Assembly: GCF_009827575.1 (NCBI RefSeq)
Contig: NZ_WTYR01000001.1
Coordinates: 868,001 to 932,000, forward strand
Length of the DNA stretch: 64,000 nucleotides
Reading direction: 5' to 3'
Source of the DNA: Alteriqipengyuania halimionae
Lineage (GTDB): Bacteria > Pseudomonadota > Alphaproteobacteria > Sphingomonadales > Sphingomonadaceae
Part shown: positions 1-8,063 of the stretch, piece by piece
Numbering within the stretch: position 1 is the first letter of the stretch
How the letters are laid out: the number at the start of each line of letters is the position of its first letter
Notes under the pieces: model-generated
Database searches by the model: none
Told to the model about the DNA's origin: nothing
The model's input: only the letters and a program-made list of their open reading frames with translations
Position numbers and translations under genes: made by a program

Positions 1-966
1 CTCGGGCGTGATGACGATGTCGTGATCTTCGGCGAGGATGCCGGCTATTTCGGCGGTGTGTTCCGCTGCACTGCGGGCCTGCAGGAGAAATACGGCACGA
101 GCCGGGTGTTCGATGCGCCGATCAGCGAATGCGGGATCATGGCGGTCGCTGTGGGGATGGGGGCCTATGGCCTGCGTCCGGTCCCCGAAATCCAGTTCGC
201 CGACTATATCTATCCCGGTTACGACCAGATCGTGTCAGAAGCGGCGCGGCTGCGCTATCGCTCTGCCGGTGAGTTCATCGCGCCGATGACGATCCGTTCG
301 CCCTATGGCGGCGGGATTTTCGGTGGGCAGACCCACAGCCAGAGCCCCGAGGCGCTGTTCACCCACATCTCGGGCATGAAGACCGTCGTTCCGTCGACGC
401 CCTACGATGCCAAGGGCCTGCTGATCGCGGCGATCGAGGACAACGACCCGGTCGTATTTTTCGAGCCCAAGCGCATCTATAACGGCCCGTTTGAAGGCTA
501 TTACGACAAGCCCGCGGCCGCATGGCGCTCGCATGACGCTTCGATCACGCCCGAAGGCTATTACCGGATCGAACTGGGCAAGGCGAACGTGGTGCGTGAA
601 GGGCAGGCGCTGACCGTGCTGGCCTACGGAACCATGGTCCACGTCGCGAAAAAGGTGTGCGAAGAGAAGGGCGTCGATGCCGAAGTGATCGACCTGCGCA
701 CGCTCGTGCCGGTGGATATCGAGACGATCGAAGCTTCGGTCGAGAAGACCGGGCGCTGTCTGATCGTCCACGAGGCGAGCCGCACGTCCGGCTTCGGCGC
801 AGAGCTTTCCGCGCTGGTGCAGGAGCGCTGCTTCTACCACCTCGAAGCGCCGATCGAGCGCGTGACGGGCTTCGACACGCCCTATCCGCACAGCCTCGAA
901 TGGGCGTATTTTCCCGGCCCCGTCCGCATCGGACAGGCCCTCGACCGCCTGATGGCGGATATTTGA
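1..966 (+). CDS. bkdA2: Branched-chain 2-oxoacid dehydrogenase E1 component, beta subunit (5' partial)
   Basis: Thiamine-diphosphate-dependent E1 subunit that, with an alpha subunit, decarboxylates branched-chain 2-oxoacids from Val, Leu and Ile breakdown. The frame is open from base 1 (LGRDDDVVIFGEDAG), so the true start lies left of the window and the GTG at 22 is internal. Seen: the GEDAG segment of the transketolase-like pyrimidine domain, a central RSPYGGGIFGGQTHSQ stretch, and the C-terminal transketolase domain with LTVLAYGTMVH and VIDLRTLVPVD. The E2 gene follows 67 bp downstream, and the alpha subunit is presumably just outside the window. Pyruvate dehydrogenase E1-beta is the alternative; the downstream E2 organisation and the sequence favour the branched-chain enzyme. 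Confidence 0.9.
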   Translation, partial: LGRDDDVVIFGEDAGYFGGVFRCTAGLQEKYGTSRVFDAPISECGIMAVAVGMGAYGLRPVPEIQFADYIYPGYDQIVSEAARLRYRSAGEFIAPMTIRSPYGGGIFGGQTHSQSPEALFTHISGMKTVVPSTPYDAKGLLIAAIEDNDPVVFFEPKRIYNGPFEGYYDKPAAAWRSHDASITPEGYYRIELGKANVVREGQALTVLAYGTMVHVAKKVCEEKGVDAEVIDLRTLVPVDIETIEASVEKTGRCLIVHEASRTSGFGAELSALVQERCFYHLEAPIERVTGFDTPYPHSLEWAYFPGPVRIGQALDRLMADI

Positions 967-1033
967 ACGTTTGATGTTCGCGCAGGCGGGTGGCCCGGCC
1001 CCCGCACCGGCGAACCGATGAAGGATCACCACG

Positions 1034-2317
1034 ATGGGTAAGTACACCTTCAACCTCCCCGATATCGGCGAAGGCATTGCCGAGGCCGAGATCGTCGATT
1101 GGCACGTGAAAGTCGGCGATACGGTCGACGAGGACGATCGCCTGGCCGACATGATGACCGACAAGGCCACGGTCGAAATGGAAAGTCCGGTCGCGGGCAA
1201 GATCGTCGAAGTCGCGGGCGAGGCCGGCGACACGATCGCGATCGGATCGATGCTGGTCGTAATCGAGACCGAAGGCGACGTGGAAGTCGAGCAAGAGGAA
1301 GTCGCCCCGGCACCCGCGCCCAAGGCAGAGGAAGTCGAGGAGCGGATCGAGGTCGAAACCTCGGACGCGTCCGACGCCGACGATGCGATCGCCGCCGATC
1401 CCGATCCGGCTCCCAGGCCCGAACCCACGCCCGCACCCGAGCCTGCCGAACCGGCCAAGGTGCTCGCCTCCCCCGCCGTGCGCGCCCGCGCAAAGGATCT
1501 CGGCGTGGATCTGGGCCAGGTGAAGCCTGCCGAGGACGGCCGCATCCGCCATGGCGATCTCGACGCGTTCCTGTCGTACAATGGCGGATATTCCGCCGGT
1601 AAGGCGCGCGCCGACGAGGAAAAGAAGGTCATCGGGATGCGCCGCCGCATCGCCGAAAACATGTCCGCCTCGAAGCGCAATATTCCGCACTTCACCTATG
1701 TCGAGGAAGTCGACGTCACCGCGATGGAAGAGCTGCGCGCGCAGCTCAACGCCAACAAGGGCGACAAGCCCAAGCTGACCATGCTCCCGCTGCTGATCAG
1801 CGCGATCTGCCAGACGATCCCCGACTTCCCGATGATCAACGCGCGTTATGACGACGAGGCCGGCGTGGTAACGCGCCACGGTTCGATCCATTTGGGCATG
1901 GCGACGCAGACCGATGCGGGACTGATGGTCCCTGTCATCAGGGACGCGCAGTCGAAGAACCTGTGGCAGCTCGCCAACGAAATTTTACGGCTTGCCGAAG
2001 CGGCACGCGAAGGCAAGGCGAAGTCCGAAGAACTGTCGGGCTCGACGCTCACCGTTACCTCGCTCGGCCCGCTCGGCGGTGTGGCGACCACACCGGTGAT
2101 CAATCGACCCGAGGTCGCCATTATCGGCCCCAATCGCATCATCGAACGACCGATGTTCGTGAAGGGGCCCGATGGCACCGAGCGAATCGAAAAGCGCAAG
2201 CTCATGAATATCTCGATCAGCTGCGATCACCGCGTCGTCGACGGGTGGGATGCGGCCAGCTTCATCCAGCAATTGAAGCGCCTGATCGAGGCTCCGGCCA
2301 ACATTTTGGCCGCTTGA
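1034..2317 (+). CDS. bkdB: Branched-chain 2-oxoacid dehydrogenase E2 (dihydrolipoyl acyltransferase)
   Basis: Core of the branched-chain dehydrogenase complex; transfers the acyl group from E1 to CoA through a swinging lipoyl arm. At 427 aa it has the normal length. Domain order: one lipoyl domain (residues 1-80) with the lipoylated Lys44 in DKATVEME; an Ala/Pro/Glu-rich linker (about 93-142); a peripheral subunit-binding domain (about 145-185, SPAVRARAKDLGVDL); and an acyltransferase domain from about 195 to the end, with catalytic His399 and Asp403 in DHRVVDGWDAASF. It forms an apparent operon with E1-beta. No E3 (lpd) gene follows; a tRNA does. Confidence 0.93.
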   Translation: MGKYTFNLPDIGEGIAEAEIVDWHVKVGDTVDEDDRLADMMTDKATVEMESPVAGKIVEVAGEAGDTIAIGSMLVVIETEGDVEVEQEEVAPAPAPKAEEVEERIEVETSDASDADDAIAADPDPAPRPEPTPAPEPAEPAKVLASPAVRARAKDLGVDLGQVKPAEDGRIRHGDLDAFLSYNGGYSAGKARADEEKKVIGMRRRIAENMSASKRNIPHFTYVEEVDVTAMEELRAQLNANKGDKPKLTMLPLLISAICQTIPDFPMINARYDDEAGVVTRHGSIHLGMATQTDAGLMVPVIRDAQSKNLWQLANEILRLAEAAREGKAKSEELSGSTLTVTSLGPLGGVATTPVINRPEVAIIGPNRIIERPMFVKGPDGTERIEKRKLMNISISCDHRVVDGWDAASFIQQLKRLIEAPANILAA

Positions 2318-2361
2318 AGGAGGGGTAGCGGACAAAGTTTGAATTTTGTCCAATTCGCGCG

Positions 2362-2390
2362 TTGACAAGGGGCCGGACGGCCCGTAGTTG
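2362..2390 (+). promoter_or_regulatory. Putative sigma-70 promoter of tRNA-Asp
   Basis: A perfect -35 hexamer TTGACA (2362-2367), a 17-nt spacer and a -10-like TAGTTG (2385-2390) end 20 nt before the tRNA. The -10 match is weak, so this is a sequence-based inference. Confidence 0.45.
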
Positions 2391-2410
2391 CGCGGCTCCC
2401 AAGTGGCTAC

Positions 2411-2487
2411 GCGGGTGTAGCTCAGTTGGTTAGAGTGTCGGCCTGTCACGCCGAAGGTCGCGGGTTCAAGTCCCGTCACTCGCGCCA
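2411..2487 (+). tRNA. tRNA-Asp (anticodon GTC)
   Basis: Full cloverleaf: acceptor GCGGGTG (2411-2417) pairs with CACTCGC (2477-2483). The anticodon stem TCGGC/GCCGA encloses loop CTGTCAC with anticodon GTC, and the T-loop is GGTTCAAGTCC. The discriminator G2484 and the CCA end (2485-2487) are encoded. Confidence 0.97.
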
Positions 2488-2580
2488 CTTGGGTAATTTT
2501 CTCCACCATCGAATGTGCTTGATTCCCCCCTCGGGGGCCTGCGACAAAGCAGGCCGCTTTACCCGTTACGGAGCGCACCA

Positions 2581-3258
2581 ATGCTGACCCTTCACCACCT
2601 CGAATATTCGCAGAGCTTCCGCATCCTCTGGCTGCTCGAGGAGCTGGGCGCCGACTACCTGCTCGAGCGCTACGACCGCGACCCGAAGTCGCGGCTTGCT
2701 CCGGACGACCTGAAACAATTGTCGCCGCTGGGCACCGCGCCGGTCGTCACCGACGACGCCGGCCTCGTCCTTGCCGAGAGCAACGCCGCGATCGACTATA
2801 TCCTCGATTCGTACCCCGACAGCCCGCTGCGCCCCGGCGCCGGCGATCCGTCACGTGCGGACTATCTGTTCTGGTTCCATGCGGGAAATGGCAGCCTGAT
2901 GCCGATGCAGTTCATGAACGGCATTCTCACCATGATGGAAGCGCGCTCTCCCGCGCTGATGCGCCCGATGATCAAGGCGGTCACATCGAAGGTGCGCGAT
3001 GCATTGGTCCGTCCGCGGCTCAAACGCATCTTCGACCTGATGGAGGAAGACCTGGGCCGTCACATGTGGCTTGCCGGCGATACCATGACCGCCGCCGACA
3101 TCACGCTCGTCTATTCGATCTTCTCGGCCGAAGATCGCGGCCATATCGATGCCAACCGGCCCAATATCGGCCGCTGGATCGCACAGGTGCGCAAGACGCC
3201 CTCGTTCCAGCGCGCGACCGAGAAGGACGGGCGCGAGACGATCGTGTTCAGTTTCTGA
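2581..3258 (+). CDS. Glutathione S-transferase family protein
   Basis: 225-aa cytosolic GST-like protein that would conjugate or reduce substrates with glutathione; the substrate is unknown. The N-terminal thioredoxin-like domain (about residues 1-80) has a catalytic-region Ser (HLEYSQSFRILWLLEE) and the glutathione-binding cis-Pro/ES motif (GTAPVVTDD then LAESNAAIDYI). The all-helical C-terminal domain has WLAGDTMTAADITLVY. The ATG at 2581 was chosen because the N-terminal beta strand starts there; an upstream in-frame start at 2515 would add unrelated sequence. It is transcribed alone after the tRNA and nearly meets the convergent DUF2842 gene. Confidence 0.9.
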   Translation: MLTLHHLEYSQSFRILWLLEELGADYLLERYDRDPKSRLAPDDLKQLSPLGTAPVVTDDAGLVLAESNAAIDYILDSYPDSPLRPGAGDPSRADYLFWFHAGNGSLMPMQFMNGILTMMEARSPALMRPMIKAVTSKVRDALVRPRLKRIFDLMEEDLGRHMWLAGDTMTAADITLVYSIFSAEDRGHIDANRPNIGRWIAQVRKTPSFQRATEKDGRETIVFSF

Positions 3259-3261
3259 GAA

Positions 3262-3489
3262 TCACTCGTCGGGCGGTGAGAAGCGCCCGGTTTCCATCCA
3301 GATCAGAAAGCGCCGCAGCGGCAGCAACCAGATCACCCCGAGGATGAGGTAGACGATGGTTTGTAACAGCGCGTTCCAGCCTGCGATCGCTGGCGCGATC
3401 CAAGTGGCGATCGCAATGCCATAGAGCGCCAGCGCGCCCAGCAGCGCGAGTATCCCGATCGGGATGCGCCAGGTCGGCTTGGTGCGCAT
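3262..3489 (-). CDS. DUF2842 small membrane protein
   Basis: 75-aa protein with two hydrophobic segments (about residues 10-32 and 40-60) separated by a short loop, consistent with a two-pass inner-membrane protein. The layout, with a basic N-terminus and WLLPLRRFLIWME near the C-terminus, fits the uncharacterised DUF2842 family of alphaproteobacteria. Its ATG overlaps the stop of the 5-formyl-THF cyclo-ligase by 1 nt (TGATG), so the two are probably translationally coupled. Function unknown. Confidence 0.75.
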   Translation of the reverse strand: MRTKPTWRIPIGILALLGALALYGIAIATWIAPAIAGWNALLQTIVYLILGVIWLLPLRRFLIWMETGRFSPPDE

Positions 3490-4058
3490 CAGCTGCGCTC
3501 GTAGAGCTTGGTCGGAGTAATGATGTAATCCATATGCTGGTCATGCTCGTCGAGCGGCAGGCTGTCGACGATTTGCGGGTCCCACGCCATGCCGATCGCG
3601 ATGGTGTCACGGTTTTCCGCCAGCCAGCGATCGTAGTGTCCGCCGCCGCGCCCGATCCGGTCGCCATTGGCGGTGAATCCCAGGCCGGGAACGAAGATGA
3701 CCGCGGGGATCATTTCCTTGGCATCGGATGTCGGCTGCACACCGCCATAGGGATCCTTTTCGAGCTCCTCGTCGTCGAACGGGTTTTTCCATTCGCGGAA
3801 GGTGATGCCGTCGCGCGCATGCGCAGCCCAGGGCAGGGCGAGGGTGTGGCCGCGCTCGTGGAAGAACTCGGCATAGCGGATCGTCGGCGCCTCGCTGGTG
3901 CGTGAACGGTAAAATCCGATTGCGGCGCCTTCGGGCAACTTCTTCACCAACACTTCGGGCGGGCGTAGGAAGCGCAGCGCCGCCGTGCCTTCGTCGTGGC
4001 TTTCGAATTCGGCCCGGCGGATTTGGCGCAAGCGGTTGCGCAATGCGTTCTTGTTCAA
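3489..4058 (-). CDS. 5-formyltetrahydrofolate cyclo-ligase
   Basis: ATP-dependent enzyme converting 5-formyl-THF to 5,10-methenyl-THF in folate one-carbon metabolism. 189 aa when started at the TTG at 4058, which follows a strong GAGGGGG ribosome site; a longer frame would run into the 6S RNA. Seen: the N-terminal helix KNALRNRLRQIRR that carries ATP-contacting basic residues, GAAIGFYRS, and the family signature VFVPGLGFTANGDRIGRGGGHYDRWL near the C-terminus (written here in parts: PGLGFTANGDRIG, GRGGGHYDR). Its position just downstream of 6S RNA matches the classical ssrS-ygfA arrangement. Confidence 0.93.
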   Translation of the reverse strand: MNKNALRNRLRQIRRAEFESHDEGTAALRFLRPPEVLVKKLPEGAAIGFYRSRTSEAPTIRYAEFFHERGHTLALPWAAHARDGITFREWKNPFDDEELEKDPYGGVQPTSDAKEMIPAVIFVPGLGFTANGDRIGRGGGHYDRWLAENRDTIAIGMAWDPQIVDSLPLDEHDQHMDYIITPTKLYERS

Positions 4059-4084
4059 GATTGCCCCCTCGAATGTATGGTAGC

Positions 4085-4254
4085 GGCGGAACCACCATGG
4101 GTCGTTGCCAGGGAAATCCTCTGACGCCAAAACGTCAGGTGGGCGCCGTATACCCCGACCCCACAGCCGAACTGGTGGACCAGGGCAGGGACAGCTCCCT
4201 AGGATTGCTTATAGCCTCAGGGATATTCAACGGCTCGTGCCGGGCAGTCCCGCC
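4085..4254 (-). ncRNA. ssrS: 6S RNA
   Basis: Called from gene order (zapA, then 6S, then 5-formyl-THF cyclo-ligase) and from a long hairpin of about 170 nt. Reading the minus strand, GGCGGGAC (4254-4247) pairs with GTTCCGCC (4092-4085), CGTTG (4232-4228) with CAACG (4107-4103), and AATCCT (4206-4201) with AGGATT (4120-4115). Unpaired bulges lie between the stems and the apical region is GC-rich. 6S RNA mimics an open promoter and sequesters the sigma-70 holoenzyme in stationary phase. The ends are approximate. Confidence 0.8.
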
Positions 4255-4264
4255 TGACACCTAT

Positions 4265-4564
4265 CTAGGTGTTCGAGTCCGCCTGCTCAAGCTGCGATGC
4301 GAGACTTTCGAGCCGATCGGCGATCTGATCGAGCGATGCACCTGCGTCTGCCCCGGCAGAAGCGGCCTGTTTGCCATCCTTGACCTGGTCGGCGAGCAGC
4401 AGCGAAGCAAACAGCAGCATTTCCGCCGGAGCCCGACCGGTGACATTCGCGTCGCGCACTACGTCGTCGATCAGCGTACCGAGCTTGCGGATCTGGTCTT
4501 CCTGCCCGTCGCGGCATCCGACGCGGAAATCGCGGCCGCCGATCGAGAGCGTGACGTTGCTCAC
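4265..4564 (-). CDS. zapA: Cell division protein ZapA
   Basis: 99-aa FtsZ-ring-associated protein that crosslinks FtsZ filaments at midcell. The ZapA pattern is present: an N-terminal beta hairpin (VTLSIGGRDFRVGC), a segment with DQIRKLGTLIDD, and helices including MLLFASLLLADQ. The C-terminal half is a long heptad-rich helix. The GTG at 4564 is chosen because it overlaps the upstream stop (GTGA) and sits immediately before the first strand. 6S RNA follows 10 nt downstream; a perfect acacct/aggtgt inverted repeat (4258-4273) spans the stop codon. Confidence 0.92.
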   Translation of the reverse strand: MSNVTLSIGGRDFRVGCRDGQEDQIRKLGTLIDDVVRDANVTGRAPAEMLLFASLLLADQVKDGKQAASAGADAGASLDQIADRLESLASQLEQADSNT

Positions 4565-4752
4565 GCCTCGTTCTCCCTGGCGGCATCGTCGATCAGCGCG
4601 TCGAGATCGCCTAGCGCGGCTTCGACTTCCTCGCGCAGCCGCTCGTGCCGCGTAGCGGCCAGGTCGCGTTCGGCGAGGCGTTTGGGCAAAGCGCGTTCGA
4701 TCCGCGCAAGCGCGGCATCGATCCTGGAAAGCGCATCTGTGGAGCTGTCCAT
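4561..4752 (-). CDS. Small coiled-coil protein upstream of zapA (ZauP-like candidate)
   Basis: 63-aa, highly charged, fully helical protein with Leu/Ala heptads (ALSRIDAALARIERAL, LREEVEAALGDLDALI) and no hydrophobic segment. Its stop overlaps the zapA start (GTGA), so the pair is translationally coupled. In Caulobacter the coiled-coil protein ZauP is encoded directly upstream of ZapA and binds it. By position and coiled-coil character this gene may be a short counterpart, but no residue-level homology can be shown from the sequence alone. Confidence 0.7.
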   Translation of the reverse strand: MDSSTDALSRIDAALARIERALPKRLAERDLAATRHERLREEVEAALGDLDALIDDAARENEA

Positions 4753-4914
4753 GATCTCCGGCTAACCCGTTTCGCGGACAAAGCAAGGGGTTGGAACGGT
4801 TTGATAAGGGCTTATCCCAAGAAAGGCGCTTTCGGACAGCTTGACGCGCCCGAGCGCTGTTGCGAGGGGGTTCGGCGCAAACCGACTCGCCAGCCTGTCC
4901 GGAGCCGACCCCAT

Positions 4915-6903
4915 ATGAGCCTCGATTCTTCCCGCCTCGCGCCGATGGCCAATGCCATTCGCGCGCTTTCGATGGATGCTGTGCAGGCGGCGAATTCGGG
5001 GCACCCCGGCATGCCGATGGGCATGGCAGACGTCGCCACGGTATTGTGGTCCAAGTTCCTGAAATTCGATGCCAGCGCGCCCGATTGGGCCGATCGCGAC
5101 CGCTTCGTGCTGTCGGCCGGCCATGGCTCGATGCTGATCTATAGCCTGCTGCACCTTTCCGGCTACGCCCATCCGACGCTGCAGGAGATCAAGGATTTCC
5201 GCCAGTTGGGTAGCCCGTGTGCCGGACACCCCGAGAACTTCCTGCTCGACGGTGTCGAATGCACCACCGGCCCGCTGGGTCAGGGCCTTGCGATGGCCGT
5301 CGGCATGGCGATGGCCGAACGCCATCTCAACGCCGTGTTCGGCAGCGACCTGGTCGATCACCGCACCTGGGTGATCGCCGGCGACGGCTGCCTGATGGAA
5401 GGCATCAACCACGAGGCGATCGGTCTCGCCGGGCACCACCAGCTCGGCCACCTCAACGTGTTGTGGGATTCGAACGCGATCACGATCGACGGCTCGACCG
5501 ATCTCTCCACCAGCGAAGACATACCGGCCCGCTATCGCGCCACCGGTTGGCACGTCGTCGAATGCGATGGCCACGATTTCGCCGAGATCGAACAGGCGCT
5601 GGCCGCGGCGCGCGACGAAACCTCGAAGCCTTCGCTGGTCGTCTGCAAGACGGTGATCGGGAAGGGTGCGCCCAACAAGCAGGGCACCAGCGCCACCCAT
5701 GGCGCGCCACTGGGCGAAGACGAAATTGCCGCCGCGCGCACCGAACTGGGCTGGGACCACCCGGCGTTCGAGATCCCGCAGGACGTTCTCGACGATTGGC
5801 GCAGCACCGGAGAAGCCGGGAAGCAAACCCACGGCGAATGGAAAGAGCGGCTTTCGGGTCATGCCAAGGCCGACGAGTTCCAGCGTCGGATGGCGGGCGA
5901 TCTTCCGGACCTGTCGTCGATCCGCAGCGAATTCGCCGAGTGGCTCTCGGGCGACCAGAAGGTGGCGACCCGCAAGGCCTCGGAAATGGCGCTCGCCGTC
6001 ATCAACCCGGTGGTGCCCGAAACGATCGGCGGCAGCGCGGACTTGACCGGATCGAACAACACCAAGGCCGGCGAGATCGGCCCGTTCACCGCAGACGACT
6101 ACGCCGGTCGCTACCTCTATTGGGGGATCCGCGAATTCGGCATGGCCGCGGCGATGAACGGCATGGCGCTGCATGGCGGGGTGAACCCCTATGGCGGCAC
6201 GTTCCTGATTTTCAGCGACTATTGCCGCAATGCGATCCGGCTTTCGGCGCTCCAGCAGCAGCGCGTCATCTATGTCATGACGCATGACAGCATCGGTCTG
6301 GGCGAAGACGGGCCGACCCACCAGCCGATCGAACAGGTGATGAGTCTGCGCCTGATCCCGAATCTCAACGTGTTCCGCCCGGCAGACATTATCGAAACCG
6401 CCGAATGCTGGCAGCTCGCGCTCGAAGACAAGGACACGCCGTCGGTGCTGTGCCTGTCGCGCCAGGGCCTGCCGCAGCTTCGTCATGAGGGCGAGATGCT
6501 GTCGGAGAAGGGCGCCTACCGTCTCAAATCCGCCGAGGCGGCGCGCAAGGTGATCCTGATCGCGACCGGCTCCGAAGTGCACCTGGCGATCAACGTCGCC
6601 AAGGCGCTCGAGGAGGAGGGCGTCGGCGCCGACGTCGTGTCGATGCCGTCGATGGAACTGTTCGAAGCGCAGGATGACGCTTACAAGGCTGATCTTCTGC
6701 CCGATGTGAGCCCGAGCGAGGTCCTGCGCGTCTCGATCGAGGCGGGCGCCACGCTGGGCTGGGAACGCTATACCATGGCCAATGGCTTGCAGATCGGGCT
6801 TGATCGTTTCGGCGCTTCCGCACCGGCACCGGACCTGTTCGAAAAATTCGGTTTCACCGTGGACGCTATCGTCCCGCAGATCATGAACAAACTCAACGAC
6901 TAA
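4915..6903 (+). CDS. tkt: Transketolase
   Basis: 662-aa thiamine-diphosphate enzyme moving two-carbon ketol units between sugar phosphates in the pentose phosphate pathway. The start at 4915 gives MSLDSSRLAPMANAIRALS, which matches the family; the frame is open further upstream. Seen: the ThDP-binding GDGCLMEG motif with downstream N (domain 1), the pyrimidine domain with REFGMAAAMNGMALHGG, VMTHDSIGLGEDGPTHQP with substrate-contacting His residues, and a C-terminal domain with VILIATGSEVHLA. gap follows after 15 bp with its own AGGAG site, so tkt-gap form an operon of sugar-phosphate genes. Confidence 0.97.
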   Translation: MSLDSSRLAPMANAIRALSMDAVQAANSGHPGMPMGMADVATVLWSKFLKFDASAPDWADRDRFVLSAGHGSMLIYSLLHLSGYAHPTLQEIKDFRQLGSPCAGHPENFLLDGVECTTGPLGQGLAMAVGMAMAERHLNAVFGSDLVDHRTWVIAGDGCLMEGINHEAIGLAGHHQLGHLNVLWDSNAITIDGSTDLSTSEDIPARYRATGWHVVECDGHDFAEIEQALAAARDETSKPSLVVCKTVIGKGAPNKQGTSATHGAPLGEDEIAAARTELGWDHPAFEIPQDVLDDWRSTGEAGKQTHGEWKERLSGHAKADEFQRRMAGDLPDLSSIRSEFAEWLSGDQKVATRKASEMALAVINPVVPETIGGSADLTGSNNTKAGEIGPFTADDYAGRYLYWGIREFGMAAAMNGMALHGGVNPYGGTFLIFSDYCRNAIRLSALQQQRVIYVMTHDSIGLGEDGPTHQPIEQVMSLRLIPNLNVFRPADIIETAECWQLALEDKDTPSVLCLSRQGLPQLRHEGEMLSEKGAYRLKSAEAARKVILIATGSEVHLAINVAKALEEEGVGADVVSMPSMELFEAQDDAYKADLLPDVSPSEVLRVSIEAGATLGWERYTMANGLQIGLDRFGASAPAPDLFEKFGFTVDAIVPQIMNKLND

Positions 6904-6918
6904 GCAGGAGTTCTTCAC

Positions 6919-7926
6919 ATGGCGACCAAAGTTGCAATCAACGGTTTCGGACGCATCGGTCGCCTGGTGGCGCGCGCGATCCTCGAACGTGACGATCACG
7001 ATCTCGAGCTGGTCTCGATCAACGATCTCGCCGACACCAAGTCGAACGCCCTGCTGTTCCAGTATGACAGCACCCACGGCCGCTTCCCCGGCACGGTCGA
7101 GGTCGGCGATGATGCGATCATCGTGAACGGCAAATCGATCGCGGTGACAAACGAGCGCGATCCCGGCAACTTGCCGCATGGCAAACAGGGCATCGACATC
7201 GTCCTCGAATGCACCGGCTTCTTCCAGAGCCATGAAGCCGCCGAACCGCACCTGAAAGCGGGCGCCAAGCGCGTGCTGATCTCCGCTCCGGCCAAGAACG
7301 TGTCGGCCACCGTCGTCTACGGCGTGAATCACGACACGCTGACCAAGGACGATGTGATCGTCTCGAACGCCAGCTGCACCACCAATTGCCTGGCTCCGGT
7401 GGCCAAGGTGCTCAACGAAACCGTTGGCATCGAGCGTGGCTTCATGACCACGATCCACTCCTACACCAACGATCAGCGCATGCTCGACCAGATGCATGGC
7501 GATATGCGACGGGCCCGCGGCGGGGCGCAGAACATGATCCCGACCACCACCGGCGCGGCGCGCGCGGTCGGCCTCGTGCTCCCCGAGCTCGCGGGCAAGC
7601 TCGACGGCTCGTCGGTTCGCGTACCGACACCGAATGTCAGCCTGATCGACCTCGTCTTCACCCCCGGCCGCGATACCAGCGCCGAGGAACTGAACGACGC
7701 GCTCAAAGCGGCCGCCGACGGCGCGCTGAAGGGTGTGCTCGATTATACCGACCAGCCGCTGGTGAGCTCGGACTTCAACCACTATCCGGCCAGCTCGACC
7801 GTCGACAGCCTCGAAACCGCCGTTCTCGAAGGCAAGCTCGCCCGCGTCGTCAGCTGGTACGACAATGAATGGGGTTTCTCGAACCGCATGATCGACACCG
7901 CCGGCGTGATGGCGGGACTGATCTGA
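6919..7926 (+). CDS. gap: Glyceraldehyde-3-phosphate dehydrogenase
   Basis: 335-aa type I phosphorylating GAPDH. Rossmann motif INGFGRIGR at the N-terminus, an Asp-ending strand (SINDLAD) that favours NAD, catalytic Cys in NASCTTNCLAP, phosphate-site residues in TTTGAARAVG, and SWYDNEWGFSNRM at the C-terminus. AGCAGGAG precedes the ATG. It lies between tkt and pgk, the common cbb/glycolytic arrangement of alphaproteobacteria. Confidence 0.97.
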   Translation: MATKVAINGFGRIGRLVARAILERDDHDLELVSINDLADTKSNALLFQYDSTHGRFPGTVEVGDDAIIVNGKSIAVTNERDPGNLPHGKQGIDIVLECTGFFQSHEAAEPHLKAGAKRVLISAPAKNVSATVVYGVNHDTLTKDDVIVSNASCTTNCLAPVAKVLNETVGIERGFMTTIHSYTNDQRMLDQMHGDMRRARGGAQNMIPTTTGAARAVGLVLPELAGKLDGSSVRVPTPNVSLIDLVFTPGRDTSAEELNDALKAAADGALKGVLDYTDQPLVSSDFNHYPASSTVDSLETAVLEGKLARVVSWYDNEWGFSNRMIDTAGVMAGLI

Positions 7927-7929
7927 TTT

Positions 7930-8046
7930 CCTCCCCTCCCGCTCGCGGGAGGGGCAGCGAGACTTGGGCCACGCAGTGGGCCTAGTCGCAGCGGGGTGGG
8001 CTCGGCCCGCTCCATGCCCACCCCCAACCCCTCCCTTGGATGGAAG
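7930..8046. repeat. Intergenic palindromic repeat element between gap and pgk
   Basis: A perfect 10-bp inverted repeat, CCCCTCCCGC (7933-7942) and GCGGGAGGGG (7945-7954), begins the element. A second C-rich block with CACCCCCAACCCCTCCC and matching GGAAGGGGAG lies at about 8020-8052. This pattern is typical of dispersed REP/RIME-like repeats in sphingomonads; only one copy lies in the window, so the dispersed nature is inferred. It could modulate read-through from gap to pgk. Confidence 0.5.
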
Positions 8047-8063
8047 GGGAGCAGGAGCGATCT

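Noticed and set aside
4762-7782. A 1006-codon open frame on the minus strand
   Set aside because: It lies antisense to tkt and gap, whose motifs are complete. Its translation is rich in Arg, Asp and His and shows no domain; high GC produces such shadows.
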